DNA of 64,000 nucleotides from Ligustrum vulgare (lineage: Eukaryota > Streptophyta > Magnoliopsida > Lamiales > Oleaceae). A model generated the notes under the pieces. The model was not told the DNA's origin. It ran no database searches and saw nothing but the letters and a program-made list of their open reading frames with translations. A program made the position numbers and the translations under genes. Shown piece after piece: positions 1-10,772 of the stretch. Each line of letters starts with the position of its first letter. The stretch's first letter is position 1. The stretch covers positions 1,185,501-1,249,500 of the forward strand of contig OY743169.1 in the NCBI GenBank assembly GCA_963555705.1, given 5' to 3'.

Positions 1-632
1 GTAACCAACATATGTCACGGCCGTAACCTTCCCTCGGGTTAAAATGCAGAATTTCAAGATTTTTGATTTACGGCCGTAAATAAGGGATCACGGTCGTAAC
101 CTTAACCAGAAACACACTTACGGCCGTAAGTGTCATCTTTACGGCCGTAACGGATTAACGGATCAGATTTTTTCCAGATTTCGCATTATTTTATTTCCTT
201 ATCAGTTTTAGCTATTTTAGGTTAGTTAGAATTCTATTTTGAGTAAATTAGCGATTAGGGTTTTATTTTGCTTATTTTTACGCCTTTTTGATTCATTGTA
301 AATTAAGACTTTGATGATTAAATAAAACATAGATTGAATGTTTTTCAATTGTTTAATGTGTGGATTCACATTACAAACTCAAACTTATCAAGATTGATTA
401 TCTTGTGGCGTTCATCCCGAATTTATCAAATATTCGCGAGAATATTTGTGGCGTTCAAATCAGAGACTTATCAAGGAGATTGGGCAAATCCTTGTGGTGT
501 TTCGAAAGTCGTGGTTCTTTATTCCGCATCGTCAAGCCATCGCGTCGTGAATATCGGGTCATGATTCATCCGTCCAACCACAACCTGAGTTCGGAACTTT
601 CCGGCGTTTCTTCCGCGCTTTGAATCTCATCA
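1..632 (+). repeat. 5' LTR (truncated by window) of the non-autonomous element
   Basis: Matches 2222-2853 with only scattered substitutions. It contains an array of the 8-bp palindrome ACGGCCGT at 17, 70, 120 and 141, with a one-base variant at 90. It ends ...CTCATCA at 632, followed by the primer-binding site. Short ORFs within it are just LTR sequence. Confidence 0.85.
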
Positions 633-888
633 TTTGGTATCAGGGCTGGACTTTGAATTCAGGTTTTTCTATCCAATTTGATTTTTATGTTTATCACCGA
701 GTCCCATAAAAATCATTCATATCTTATTGTTAAGTCTTTCTTTTCTTGTTCTTCGTGCAAGTAAATTTTTTCTTTTTTTATCCATATAAAAATCCAACAA
801 AATTCAAAAGTGTTTGTTTTGCTTAATTCTTATCCGAATTAAGTTCCATTTGTTTTCTTGTGTTCGTTGTCGAATTTTTGGATTTATT

Positions 889-892
<4 letters not shown>

Positions 893-935
<43 letters not shown>
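893..935. repeat. (AT)n microsatellite
   Basis: An uninterrupted AT dinucleotide run inside the internal region of the non-autonomous LTR element, followed by an A17 run near 976. It creates a meaningless run of Ile-Tyr codons upstream of the likely ORF start at 1078. Confidence 0.95.
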
Positions 936-939
<4 letters not shown>

Positions 940-1077
940 ATTTTATTTATTCCGAAAATTCATCCTAAAATTCAAAAAAAAAAAAAAAAAAGATTCCATT
1001 CAAGAACCACTTTCTTGAATTTCTTGATCCTTTGTTTTCATTATTCTTTTTCTGTGTCCTTCCACATAAATTTTACA

Positions 1078-1959
1078 ATGTCCAATTTCCATGAAAACGC
1101 CAAAGATCGTATGTGGAGATTTTTGAATGAAGCTTTGGTTAGGTTGGATAAATTAGATGAAAGGGAAGGGAAATTGAAAAAGGGGCGATCTCAAGCAAAT
1201 CGTAGTGATTATAGGCGTGATCCTAAACCTAGGGATGGAATCGGGGTTAAGAGAAGAGCCGAGATTGACCCAAAAGCAATTTTGAAAATTCAAAAAGAAA
1301 TTTATGAGGAAAGATTGAGGTGTGAACGGGAGGCAGAAAGAAAATATTTGGCTAAATTGCGAAAAAATGAGGAGAAACGAAAGGCAGTGATTAAATGGTT
1401 AGAGGAGAGTGAAATACATGTTATGGTTGAGCCTCGGGATATGAATGTTGAAAAGAAGGAGGGAGGCTTGAAACATGAATTAGAAGTAGTTGAAGAGACC
1501 CCGAACTTTGTGGTAGGAGTTGAAAACGTGGAGTTGTGTGAACAAACTCCGAAATATGATGAGGAATTAGAAGTTGGGGTAGAAGTTCAAATTTTGAGCT
1601 TTGAATTGGAAGATCCACATTTTGGTAGTGATGAGATAGTACAGGAACATGGTGATTCAAATGTGGAGGCCGGAGATGTGGTTGAGTTTGAAGATAAAAA
1701 AATCGAACAAGAAATTGCAAAGGAGGAAAGAGGCGAAGATAAGAGCCTCGTGGTTCAAGAAATGGAGTTGGTGGTGGTTTTCATGAATACAAGGATCCAT
1801 ACCTTGTACCTCATGAAGCTAACATGTCCCTCCCCATTTTGTTTAAATCTTTTTTGCAGGATAATTATGACTGGAAGCTTCAACCACACTACGAAGGGCA
1901 AAGGAAGTTCAAGCTCCATCTCTTCCGTGTTAGCAAATCAAAGGATTCCAATTTATTGA
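1078..1959 (+). CDS. Charged, coiled-coil-like ORF of the non-autonomous LTR element
   Basis: The open frame extends upstream to 814, but that part is AT microsatellite and poly-A, so the Met at 1078 (MSNFHENAKDRMW...) is the more sensible start, giving 293 residues. The first ~110 residues are rich in Lys, Arg and Glu (for example EERLRCEREAERKY), suggesting a helical coiled coil. The middle is acidic. No CCHC knuckle, protease or RT motif is visible. The frame stops at 1959, but translated similarity to a longer protein may continue past it. Such ORFs occur in non-autonomous plant Gypsy derivatives, perhaps as a degenerate gag. I do not recognise a defined domain, so function is unassigned. 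Confidence 0.45.
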   Translation: MSNFHENAKDRMWRFLNEALVRLDKLDEREGKLKKGRSQANRSDYRRDPKPRDGIGVKRRAEIDPKAILKIQKEIYEERLRCEREAERKYLAKLRKNEEKRKAVIKWLEESEIHVMVEPRDMNVEKKEGGLKHELEVVEETPNFVVGVENVELCEQTPKYDEELEVGVEVQILSFELEDPHFGSDEIVQEHGDSNVEAGDVVEFEDKKIEQEIAKEERGEDKSLVVQEMELVVVFMNTRIHTLYLMKLTCPSPFCLNLFCRIIMTGSFNHTTKGKGSSSSISSVLANQRIPIY

Positions 1960-2049
1960 ACTCATGGCATGGAAGCAGAAATTTTTCGTTTGATCCAGGA
2001 GGTGAAGTGGAACACCAGGAACAAAGCTATGATTCGGGACGAATCATCC

Positions 2050-2064
2050 TAAAGAAGGAGGGTA
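2050..2064 (+). other. Polypurine tract
   Basis: A purine-rich stretch (CTAAAGAAGGAGGGTA) immediately precedes the TGATG start of the 3' LTR, the position expected for the plus-strand primer. Confidence 0.7.
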
Positions 2065-2853
2065 TGATGTGATCCGGACCCTCGACAATCGGAGTCATAG
2101 CAGGCTTGACGAGAAAATTTAAATATTCAAGCCAAAACAAGAATTAAGCAGGTTCGACGAGCTTTGAAGATCAAACCGTGTCGAAAGGAACCAAAAATTA
2201 TGCATAAGTGCTTTCACGGCCGTAACCAACATATGTCACGGCCGTAACCTTCCCTCGGGTTAAAATGCAGAATTTTAAGATTTTTGATTTACGGCCGTAA
2301 ATAAGGGATCACGGCCGTAACCTTAACCAGAAACACACTTACGGCCATAAGTGTCATCTTTACGGCCGTAACGGATTAACGGATCAGATTTTTTCCAGAT
2401 TTCGCATTATTTTATTTCCTTATCAGTTTTAGCTATTTTAGGTTAGTTAGAATTCTATTTTGAATAAATTAGCGATTAGGGTTTTATTTTGCTTATTTAT
2501 ACGCCTTTTTGATTCATTGTAAATTAAGACTTTGATGATTAAATAAAACAGAGATTGAATATTTTTCAATTATTTAATGTGTGGATTCACATTACAAACC
2601 CAAACTTATCAAGATTGATTATCTTGTGGCGTTCATCCCGAATTTATCAAATATTCGCGAGAATATTTGTGGCGTTCAAATCAGAGACTTATCAAGGAGA
2701 TTGGGCAAATCCTTGTGGTGTTTCGAAAGTCGTGGTTCTTTATTCCGCATCGTCGAGCCATCGCGTTGTGAATATCGGGTCATGATTCATCCGTCCAACC
2801 ACAACCTGAGTTCGGAACTTTCCGGCGTTTCTTCCGCGCTTCGAACCTCATCA
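2065..2853 (+). repeat. 3' LTR of the non-autonomous element
   Basis: 789 bp, with short inverted ends TGATG/CATCA. A cluster of ACGGCCGT palindromes lies at about 2217-2370, followed about 130 bp later by a TATA-like ATTTATACG (about 2496). This order suggests the palindromes belong to U3. A related LTR in the opposite orientation ends at 39999. Confidence 0.85.
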
Positions 2854-2894
2854 GTTAGGATCTTACCATATGTAAAGTATAACACATGTCACAA

Positions 2895-3210
2895 TCTAAG
2901 ATAATTACACTTTTTATAAATAAATAGAGCACACTTGCCTCCAAGGAAAGGGTTGGTAATCCAACACTCTAACTCAATATTTTACTCTCTCTCAATTTTC
3001 TCTCTTTTACACACTTATGTTTCCCGCATAAAATTTATATTTGCTTGAAATGAGTACTGACTTAGGCATCGGAGTGCAAACGGGAGCCACCTCGGCCCCC
3101 TTTGCAAGCTGATTGTTTGTCCTAATGCGCAGAAGATCCACATGTTCAAGAGGGAGGAGTTGAGACGTGTTGATCCACGGTCCAGCCAGATTTTGTGGTC
3201 AACACCTAAA
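2895..3210 (+). repeat. LTR-like remnant
   Basis: Contains a TATA-like TATAAATAAATAGAGC (about 2918), then a C/T-rich leader, then GTACTGACTTAGGCATCGG, a layout I associate with the R/U5 part of plant LTRs. No second copy is seen in the window and the edges are undefined, so this may be a decayed solo LTR. Confidence 0.3.
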
Positions 3211-4263
3211 AGGATTCCTTTAACAAATATGCTAACATATTCAATGTGAACATAAAAATGACTATTAATTAACATATAATATTGATACACACTTTAAAAC
3301 ATTCATTGTAGATGTTCTAAGAACCTTAAAATAGACACTTCACCTACAAAATCGACAGCGTCCAAATTTTCGTACGTTACATGTGGGACATGGGTGGCAA
3401 AAATTGCCATCAATGCTAGTTTGGAAATCAACACAATTCTGTTTACAAATGTTCTCTTTCAACATGTAACCAATAATTTGTTACAAGTCAAACATATTTC
3501 TGTTGGATAGTTGAATTTTTGCTGTGGCCTTACATCAGATCAAATGGTTAAATATTATATTAATATCCAAAAAAGACAACAAATTATTAATATATAAAAT
3601 CCCATTCTTATGTCTTTATTGATCTCTCTCTTTTAATATCCATTGTTTGGATATGATGGTCAAAAATAACATATAAATTAGTACACGTCTTTCTTCTTCA
3701 ATATGCTCGATCGATTGTAGGGGTTTGAAATTCAGATAGCCTACAAATTAATGCACGTCCTTTTTATGGAACGCTTTTCACATGAGGTGATCAATATGAT
3801 ATCCAAAATATTCAAGTTAGAGTGTCATCGTCACCTACTTATTAAAATCTTGCACGCAAATAATTAAATTATGTTTGTAAGTAAAGTAACTTATTAACAT
3901 TTAGATAAATACATGAATAAACTCATACTTATCATTTTTCCGTGTTTATTGCTTACAAGTTCCCTCGTTGGTAAGTAATTTGAAAAAATTGCAATATTGG
4001 TCTCTTAACTTTTTTTTTTTTTTAAATTCAAATAGCAATTTGGTTCATGAAACCATTTGTGATAGTTGTGAAATCAGTCTTCAAAAATAAAATCGTTCAA
4101 ATGTACATTAAATTAAATTGCATTATGATCCTAACATATATATCCAAGTTATGAATTAAAATCAATTCAAAATGCACTCTAGTTATATCAATAAATACAT
4201 GTCTTTAATATCAGATCGTTTAAGATTTTAAAGAAAAGTGAATATAACGATATCACAAAAGAA
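3211..4263. other. AT-rich intergenic sequence
   Basis: I see no gene, long repeat or terminal inverted repeat here beyond poly-T and poly-A runs. Confidence 0.5.
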
Positions 4264-5881
4264 TCTATCTGTCTATCTATCTATTATATATAAAAAGAAA
4301 GTAGTCATCAACAAAAATACATACACACACACTTTCCCTCCAAAAATTACTTGCTAAATTTGAAAAAAAATTGCCAAAAAACAAGAGAATTAAAAAATTA
4401 AAATGCAATGGAAATTGGAACCATTTCAAAATTTAATGGTTGAACAATTCAAACTCCAAAATGTAATTATTACAAATTTTAATTACACTTTTAAGCACTA
4501 CATGCATTTGTCCCTCCCCTCCCCAAAAAAGAAGTTTTGAGCATTGTTAAATCATATAAAAAATAATGGTAGTCAAATTTTTTTTTTATTAAAAAAAAAA
4601 GGGATGTTTTCAAGGTACAAATTAGCTGTTGAAAAGTAGAGAGAAAGATAAGTGTGATTAAAAAAAAAGTTTAAAAATGTGTTTTTTAAAAACATTTTTG
4701 TTAAACAGAGATGCTTCGTTCTAATTTTAAAAAATGACAATCTGAATTTATTTATTGTGTTTTTACAATAGGATAATTGATTTTATTATAATTATTAATC
4801 TTATAATGTATCCTAACTTCTTCTTTTTTTGTGAAAAACTAACATCAAAAGAATCATAAGTCTAATTTAAAAAATAAATAGATAATTTTCAATTGTTATA
4901 AAAAATTATTCAAAATCGGTTATTTAGAAATTTTGTTAGATTTATTAAAAAAAAAGATTATTCAAAAATATTCTGTTTAATCATAGTGTGACTACTTTGG
5001 TAAAGTAATATTAATTTTTTCTAGAGATATAAAATTATATTACAAAATGTGTTCAAAAAATATATAAATAATTCGAAAATGTTTTAGTTTAAAGAACGAA
5101 AAATGTTTTAGTTTAAAGAATTTAAGAACATTCCTTAATCCTTTTATTGTGTAGTTTTTTATAAGTTTTCCAATTAGATTGTATAAAAAAAAGATTAAAT
5201 GACTAATTCAGAAATTTTCTTTCAAATCGAATAATTTCATACTTGATTGAATATAATTTTCTTTCAGATCGAATAATTTCATACTTGATTGAATATAATT
5301 TTTTTTCAGATCGAATAATTTCATACTTGATTGAATACTTTATATTTTTTTCAAATACAATGTTCATTTATATTATTCTTGATTTTTTTTTTTTTTTTTA
5401 CAATGAGTATGTTTTAATTTGAGAGCAAACATAAAATATATTGTCTCAAAAATTGTCTCAAAAATCAAACGTAAAAAATAATTTAACATATATTGTCTAT
5501 AACAACAATATTATTTAATTTCAAAATTATCAATTCATAACAAATATTGATTTATGATTATTAATTTTATTTATTAGAAGAAAAAAATCCAACAAACAAA
5601 TAAACAATAAATAAAATAAATTTTAAAAGGAAAAAAATTAAAAAGAAAAATCCTCTAACGATTAGGATTTTCTAATTTTGATTATTTTGTACATTTTATA
5701 TTTTCTATTTTGATCAGTTTTATCTTTTTAAAAATTTTGAATTCAATAATATTTTTTATTAAAATGTTATTGTATTATATTTTTATTTTATATGATTGTA
5801 TAATTATCATATTTTCATAAATTTTGATTGAAATCATTATTACAAACATATTCTCGTGTATTGCACGGATGAAAATACTAA
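4264..5881 (+). mobile_element. Non-autonomous Helitron
   Basis: The 5' end TCTATCTGTCTATC...TATATATAAAAAG and the 3' end GAAAATACTAA (CTRR) fit Helitron termini. Ten bases before the 3' end is a small hairpin, CGTG-TATTG-CACG. The flanking bases are A on the left (4263) and T on the right (5882), as expected for insertion between A and T without target duplication. The 1618-bp interior is very AT-rich, has no Rep/helicase ORF, and carries three tandem copies of a ~51-bp unit at 5211-5335. It would need a helicase supplied in trans. Confidence 0.75.
5211..5335 (+). repeat. Three tandem 51-bp units within the Helitron
   Basis: The unit contains TCGAATAATTTCATACTTGA and repeats three times with single-base changes (TTTCTTTCAAATCG, TTTCTTTCAGATCG, TTTTTTTCAGATCG). 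Confidence 0.9.
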
Positions 5882-6488
5882 TGTAAATAATAGAAAAATA
5901 TTTGATTGTGCAAGATTATTATAATATAGCGGCAAATTGAATAGAATAAAGTACTTGATGTAGTCGGCGAATTTTGATGACAATGCTTAGTTGTTATTAT
6001 TGTCGGGATTATGCTTTCGAAATTAGTTCATTAGCAATACATGTTTAAATAAGACTCACTAGGGTAGGGTCGGTCGAATCACTAATGATGGACAAAGATT
6101 TAAATTAGCTAGGGTGGCCAAACAGAACCTTAAACATTATTGGGCCTAATTGAATGGAAGCAAGATGGGTTATTAAGCCCAGCATCTAGGCCCACGAATA
6201 GCTGAGCATTGACACTTCTAATCTTTTTTACCCTACCTTTATTTTACCATCGATTAATAGAATAATGATATTTATCTCAATCTTGAGATTGATCTCTACT
6301 TAATTCACACTTTTTCATTCAAAAATGAGAAGGTGCTTTGTGCATGTGCACATAGACACCTCCCATTCTCCTCAAATAATAGCATTACTCCAATTAATAT
6401 TTTGCTTATGGTAGTTATTCAATTAATATAAGATTTTTTATACGGTATTATGAAGTTTTCTGATCGATTAGGCTCATTTTCAACAATA
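5882..6488. other. Intergenic sequence
   Basis: No supported gene or repeat boundary seen between the Helitron and the next DNA transposon. Confidence 0.5.
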
Positions 6489-7362
6489 TAAGCCCCTGTT
6501 CTCTTTACTGTTTTGAGGTCGTTTTCTGTTTTTATTTTCGAAAACGCTAAAAACGCGTTCTCTTTACCATTTTCGAAAACGCATTTTGAAAAAAAAAAAA
6601 AAAAATTTGTACACAAAACGGAAATCGCCCGAAACATCGTTTTGGGCGTTTTGTGTGTATTTCGACAAAAAATGTCCAAAACGCGGAAACCGCGTTTTGG
6701 GAAGTATTTTTTTTTTTTTTTTTTTTTATAGAATTATCTTAACTTAGAACTAAGCTTAATATAAAATTTTTATTTTTTTATTATTTTTTTTAGAATTATC
6801 CTAACTTGGAACTAAGCCTAAATAAATAATTTTTTTTTTTTTTTTTTGAGAATTATCCTAACTTGGAACTTAGTTTAAATAAAGTTTTATTCAATTCAAT
6901 ATCAACATTACAAAAAAAAAAATTAATGAGAATTCTTGTTGTTATATTTCAAAAAATGTAATGATAAATGGACTCTGGTGGTTTTGAAAGAACTTGCATT
7001 TTCTGGATTTTAATAGAAGTAGAGTTTTCTCAAGTCCCGAACCTGACCAAACTGTGTTAATATAGACTCTTAATGCTCACATTAGTGTGTTGCATGTAAC
7101 CATATTTTTAGTGTATTGTGAAAGGAAATTTGAGTTGGAGTTAGTAGTATTCTGCAAGAAAATTAATTAAAAATAGTTTAAATAGTGTTCTGCAAAATTT
7201 CAAACAGAACGTGTTTTCCAGCTTTTCATTTTCAAAAACAGTTTTCAGAAATGACAAACTAAACGCGTTTTCAGCAAATTTGAAAACAAAAATGAAAACA
7301 CAAAACACAAAACATTTTCGAAAATGAAAATACAAAATAAAATACAAACAGAACGCCACCTA
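6489..7362 (+). mobile_element. Non-autonomous DNA transposon, copy A
   Basis: Matches, in inverted orientation, the sequence from 63264 to the window end, which fixes the right boundary at the GGTGGCGTTCTG end (complement of 7360). The left end reads TAAGCCCCTGTTCTCTTTAC and the right end, reversed, TAGGTGGCGTTCTGTTTG, so the terminal inverted repeats are imperfect. Subterminal DNA is full of TTTTCGAAAA-like palindromes. Inside are three copies of a ~32-bp unit (GAATTATCCTAACTTGGAAC) at about 6731, 6792 and 6848, separated by poly-T. No transposase. hAT-like ends are possible, but I could not find a convincing 8-bp target duplication. Confidence 0.65.
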
Positions 7363-7668
7363 AGTTTCTAAAAAGTTTTATTTTTCACGTTTTTCCTTAC
7401 TTTTTAACTGCATATTAAAAAATTAAATCAAAAAGTATTTATCAAACAAGCCCTAGAATTTTATTTTATTGTAAAAAGAAGACCACTCAAGTCTTTTGGA
7501 AAAGGGATTTAAAAAAATGAAAAATTAGTTTTCTCAACTATGTCCAAATTCTCAGCATTTTACTTGAGTTAACAACTCTTTGATACTTATTTTCTAGCAT
7601 TAACGAGTGAATCGACGTAAATTAGAAGGTTGTTCGTGGTTTTCACGTTCTTGTGCCATTTATAGAAG
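7363..7668. other. Intergenic sequence
   Basis: Short AT-rich spacer between transposons; nothing recognised. Confidence 0.5.
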
Positions 7669-7952
7669 TTGGAATCAAAGATGAGTCGTCCCAAGAGCAC
7701 ATTTCCCAGTAGCAAAGGGGAGAGCAGGTAAGGCTCTGCGCAGCGGTGTGCAGAGTTCGAATCCTAAAATATTGAATTTGTGCGTTGTCGTCAGTGGGAG
7801 TTACCCAAACTTTGAGCTTACCATCAAGTCCTCCACTCTGGCTCTGGGAGGCATAACCTGCGATTAACCTCCTCAACCAATGACTCAAGTAGGGTCGGTT
7901 GGGGCCCTTAAGGTGTGTGTTACACCTTTTTTTTTTGGAATCAAAGATGAGT
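7669..7952 (+). mobile_element. SINE with perfect 18-bp target-site duplication
   Basis: The direct repeat TTGGAATCAAAGATGAGT occurs at 7669-7686 and 7935-7952. The 248-bp body between them ends in a poly-T tract, the tail of several plant SINE families. Near its 5' end AGAGTTCGAATCC fits a Pol III box B (GGTTCGANNCC-like), and GAGCAGGTAAGGCTCTG may be the degenerate box A region, so a tRNA-derived head is likely. The 3' half (CTCTGGGAGGCATAACCTGC ... AACCAATGAC ... GTGTTACACC-Tn) is shared with a second copy at 51035-51209. It encodes no protein. Confidence 0.85.
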
Positions 7953-8346
7953 TCACACCTACAAGAGATGCTGAACAGTGAGGCACAACTAGAGGCATAT
8001 GCTCGTGACTATTTGATGCAGACCTAGGAATATTTAGGAGCTGTTCTCTTTGTATTTCAATTTTGAATTTTGAGTTTTGGATTTTGATTGTTTGTTTTGG
8101 GATTGCTGAAAACATGTTCTCTTTGTGATTTTGGAAAACTCTTTTCAAAAATAGAAAATTGAAAAATACGTTTACTTTATAATTTTCTGATATATTTATT
8201 TTGTAATATTTTATATGTAAAAAATGTTTTATTTGTTGAATTATATTAATTTTAATGTCAATAAATCAGTTAGTTCTCTATGTCAATAAATTCATCATTA
8301 ATATTGTTTCAACTAAACAAAAATTCAACCTCATATCAACAAAATC

Positions 8347-8630
8347 TTAAAATGGATCTATATATAATGGCAAAATAATATAAGAGTTTCAAGTGAAGGA
8401 AGTGTCTCACATTTAAAAAAAAAAAAAAATCTTAACATGGATTTACATATAATGATAAAATAATATAAGAACTTCAAGTGAAGGAAGTGTCTCACATTTA
8501 CACAAAAAAAAAAAAAAAAAAAAAATCATAACATGAATCAATATTTATAACAAAATAATATAAGAACTTCAAGTGAATGAAGTGTCTCACATTTACAAAA
8601 AAAATTAAAATTAAAAAAAAATATTAACAT

Positions 8631-8691
<61 letters not shown>

Positions 8692-8739
8692 GACAAAATA
8701 ACATAAGAGCTTCAAGTGAAGGAAGTGTCTCACATTTAC

Positions 8740-8770
<31 letters not shown>

Positions 8771-8850
8771 CTTAACATGGATCTATATATAATGACAAAA
8801 TAATATAAGAACTTCAAGTGAAGGAAGTGTCCACATTTATACAAAAAAAC
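8347..8850 (+). repeat. Minisatellite, five units
   Basis: Each unit starts near TTAACATGGATC (8347, 8432, 8528, 8624, 8772) and contains CTTCAAGTGAAGGAAGTGTC followed by CACATTT and an A-tract of variable length. The fourth unit has expanded by an (AT)n run at 8633-8689. Confidence 0.9.
8633..8689. repeat. (AT)n microsatellite
   Basis: About 28 uninterrupted AT dinucleotides within the fourth minisatellite unit. Confidence 0.95.
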
Positions 8851-9292
8851 TCTTTTTGAGTTTCCTTTGTTTTTTTTTTTTTTTTTTTTGAAAACGAATT
8901 TCTGAAAATGGGCAAAGTGTACGCATTTTCGATATTTTCGAAAATCGAAAACTCAAAATGAACTGAAAACAACAAAGATAACAAGGCCTTATTGTTTTTC
9001 CAAATCCCAACAAATGGGAATTCAATTACCTTAAAATTTGAGGTCGAAAATAGAATGATGCAATGTGTTCGGCGGCCAATTATAAGTCGCAATGATTACA
9101 ATTTATAATTTACACAATTTTTCAAATAACTTTTAATCATATATTATTTCTCTTTTCAATTTTTAATCATACATTTTACTTAAAAAATACAAATAATTTT
9201 AGATTTTTTCCTTTGATTAATGTTTTGTTCATGGCAGTTTTTTGATTAATATATTATATTAGGATTTTTATTATGGTATTGTGAAATTTCTT

Positions 9293-10763
9293 GGGTAAAC
9301 AGCACAAATGGTCCCCAACCTTTAAGTTTCTTGCGAAAATGGTCCCTGACGTTTAGATTTTGGCATTTATATCCTCAAAATCATCAAACGTTGCAAAAAT
9401 GGTCTCTACCGTTAGATTTCGTTAGTATCAACCATTAAAAACGTGTAAATAGTACAAATCGTCCCTAACATTTGAATTTCTTGTGATAATAGTCCTTAAC
9501 ATATTAAGGTCGTATTTGACATATTTAATTTGTAACCTCTAAATATTTGGCGTATTTAGTTCATAATATATTAAGTCCCTATACGTTTGACATATTTAAT
9601 CTCTAACATATTAAGTCCCTGTTTGAGACCAATCATTTCAAATAATGTGACTTTTAATTGTAATTTTTTGAAGAATTTGTGATTAAAAAAATGAATTTAT
9701 TGATGGAATGTATGATTAAAAACGAATTTTAAAAAAACAAAGTTTATTTTAGATTTCTAAAGTGCACAATAAAATATTTAACAAAAATTCACCGCATTAA
9801 CAGTCTAATCTAGTGGTTAAAAATAATAATAAATTAGTGGAACATAAACAAACAAATACATTGGACATCGTTTTAGGAATTGAATAACAAATACATTTTT
9901 ATCAGTTCTATTTTTATTTTTTGAGTTTGAGAACCGATCAACATCGATTTTCAAAATTTTCATTATTTTCAAAACTCGTTTTCTTCCTCACGTTCTATTA
10001 ATAATAATTTTTTTAATTTATACATAATTTTTTTTTTAAAAAAAAAATCTTACTTTTTAACCTAAATTCTCCAAACTTTCTTTTCAAATCGATCGTTTTA
10101 AAATCGAAAGTAGAACTGATAAAAACATATTTGTTATTCAATTCCTAAAATGATGTCCAATATATTTGTTTGTTTATACTCCATAATTTATTTATTTATT
10201 TATTTTTATTTTTTTTACCAATATGTTGAAATGGTAATGCGGTGAATTTTTGTTAAATATTTTATTGTGCACTTTTAGAAATTCAGAATAACTTTATTTT
10301 TTTAAAACACGTTTTCAACCACACATTCAATAAATAAAATAATTTACAAATAAAATTAACTTTTTTTTAATGACAAATTCTTCAAAGAATTACAACTACA
10401 AACCACATTATTTGAAATAATTGATCTCAAATATATGAGATTAATATGTTAGGGACTAAATATACCTAACGTTTAGGGATTTAACATGCTAGGAACTAAA
10501 TATATCAAACGTTTGAACGTTACAAACTAAATAGGTCAAACATGACCTTAATATATTATGACTATTACCCAAAAAAAATTTAAAGATTAGAGATTATTTG
10601 TGCTATTTGCACGTTTTTAACGGTGGAAACTAACAGAATATAATGGTATGGACCATTTTCGCAACATTTGGTGATTCTGAGGGTATAAATGCCAAAATTT
10701 AAATGTTGGGGATCATTTTCGCAAGAAAGCTAAATGTTGAGGGATTATTTGTGCTCTTTACCC
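9293..10763 (+). mobile_element. Mutator-like element made almost wholly of terminal inverted repeats
   Basis: The left end GGGTAAACAGCACAAATGG and the reverse of the right end GGGTAAAGAGCACAAATAA begin inverted repeats that can be followed for about 700 bp on each side, leaving almost no unique centre (about 10020-10040). The flanks are AAATTTCTT (9284-9292) and AAATTTCCT (10764-10772), a 9-bp target duplication with one mismatch, the length typical of Mutator transposition. No ORF of note. This is a non-autonomous long-TIR (foldback-like) MULE. Confidence 0.8.
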
Positions 10764-10772
10764 AAATTTCCT

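Larger units (their letters stand above)
1..2853 (+). mobile_element. Non-autonomous LTR retrotransposon, 5' LTR cut by the window edge
   Basis: Bases 1-632 repeat almost exactly at 2222-2853, so two LTRs frame an internal region of about 1.4 kb. The complete 3' LTR (2065-2853, 789 bp) starts TGATG and ends CATCA. Directly after the 5' LTR (635-648) is TGGTATCAGGGC, which resembles the initiator-Met tRNA primer-binding site. Directly before the 3' LTR is a purine tract AAAGAAGGAGGG. The interior has one charged ORF and no protease, RT or integrase, so the element depends on proteins from elsewhere. The base pairs after the 3' LTR are GTTAG; the matching target duplication lies outside the window. 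The first 157 bases of the left LTR are also outside. Confidence 0.85.
8035..8991 (+). mobile_element. Non-autonomous DNA transposon containing a minisatellite
   Basis: The left end TAGGAGCTGTTCTCTTTGTATTTC and the reverse complement of the right end, TAAGGCCTTGTTATCTTTGTTG, form imperfect terminal inverted repeats of roughly 50 bp (both continue into TTTTGAGTTTT). Terminal composition resembles copy A at 6489-7362, so the two may share a mobilising transposase. The interior holds five tandem copies of an ~85-100-bp unit. No coding capacity. Confidence 0.65.

Noticed and set aside
334..623. Two overlapping ORFs near the window start, repeated at 2555-2904
   Set aside because: They lie within the LTR and recur because the LTR recurs.
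7700..7760. tRNA-like segment with box B
   Set aside because: It does not form a full cloverleaf as far as I can judge and sits inside a SINE with target duplications, so it is not a tRNA gene.
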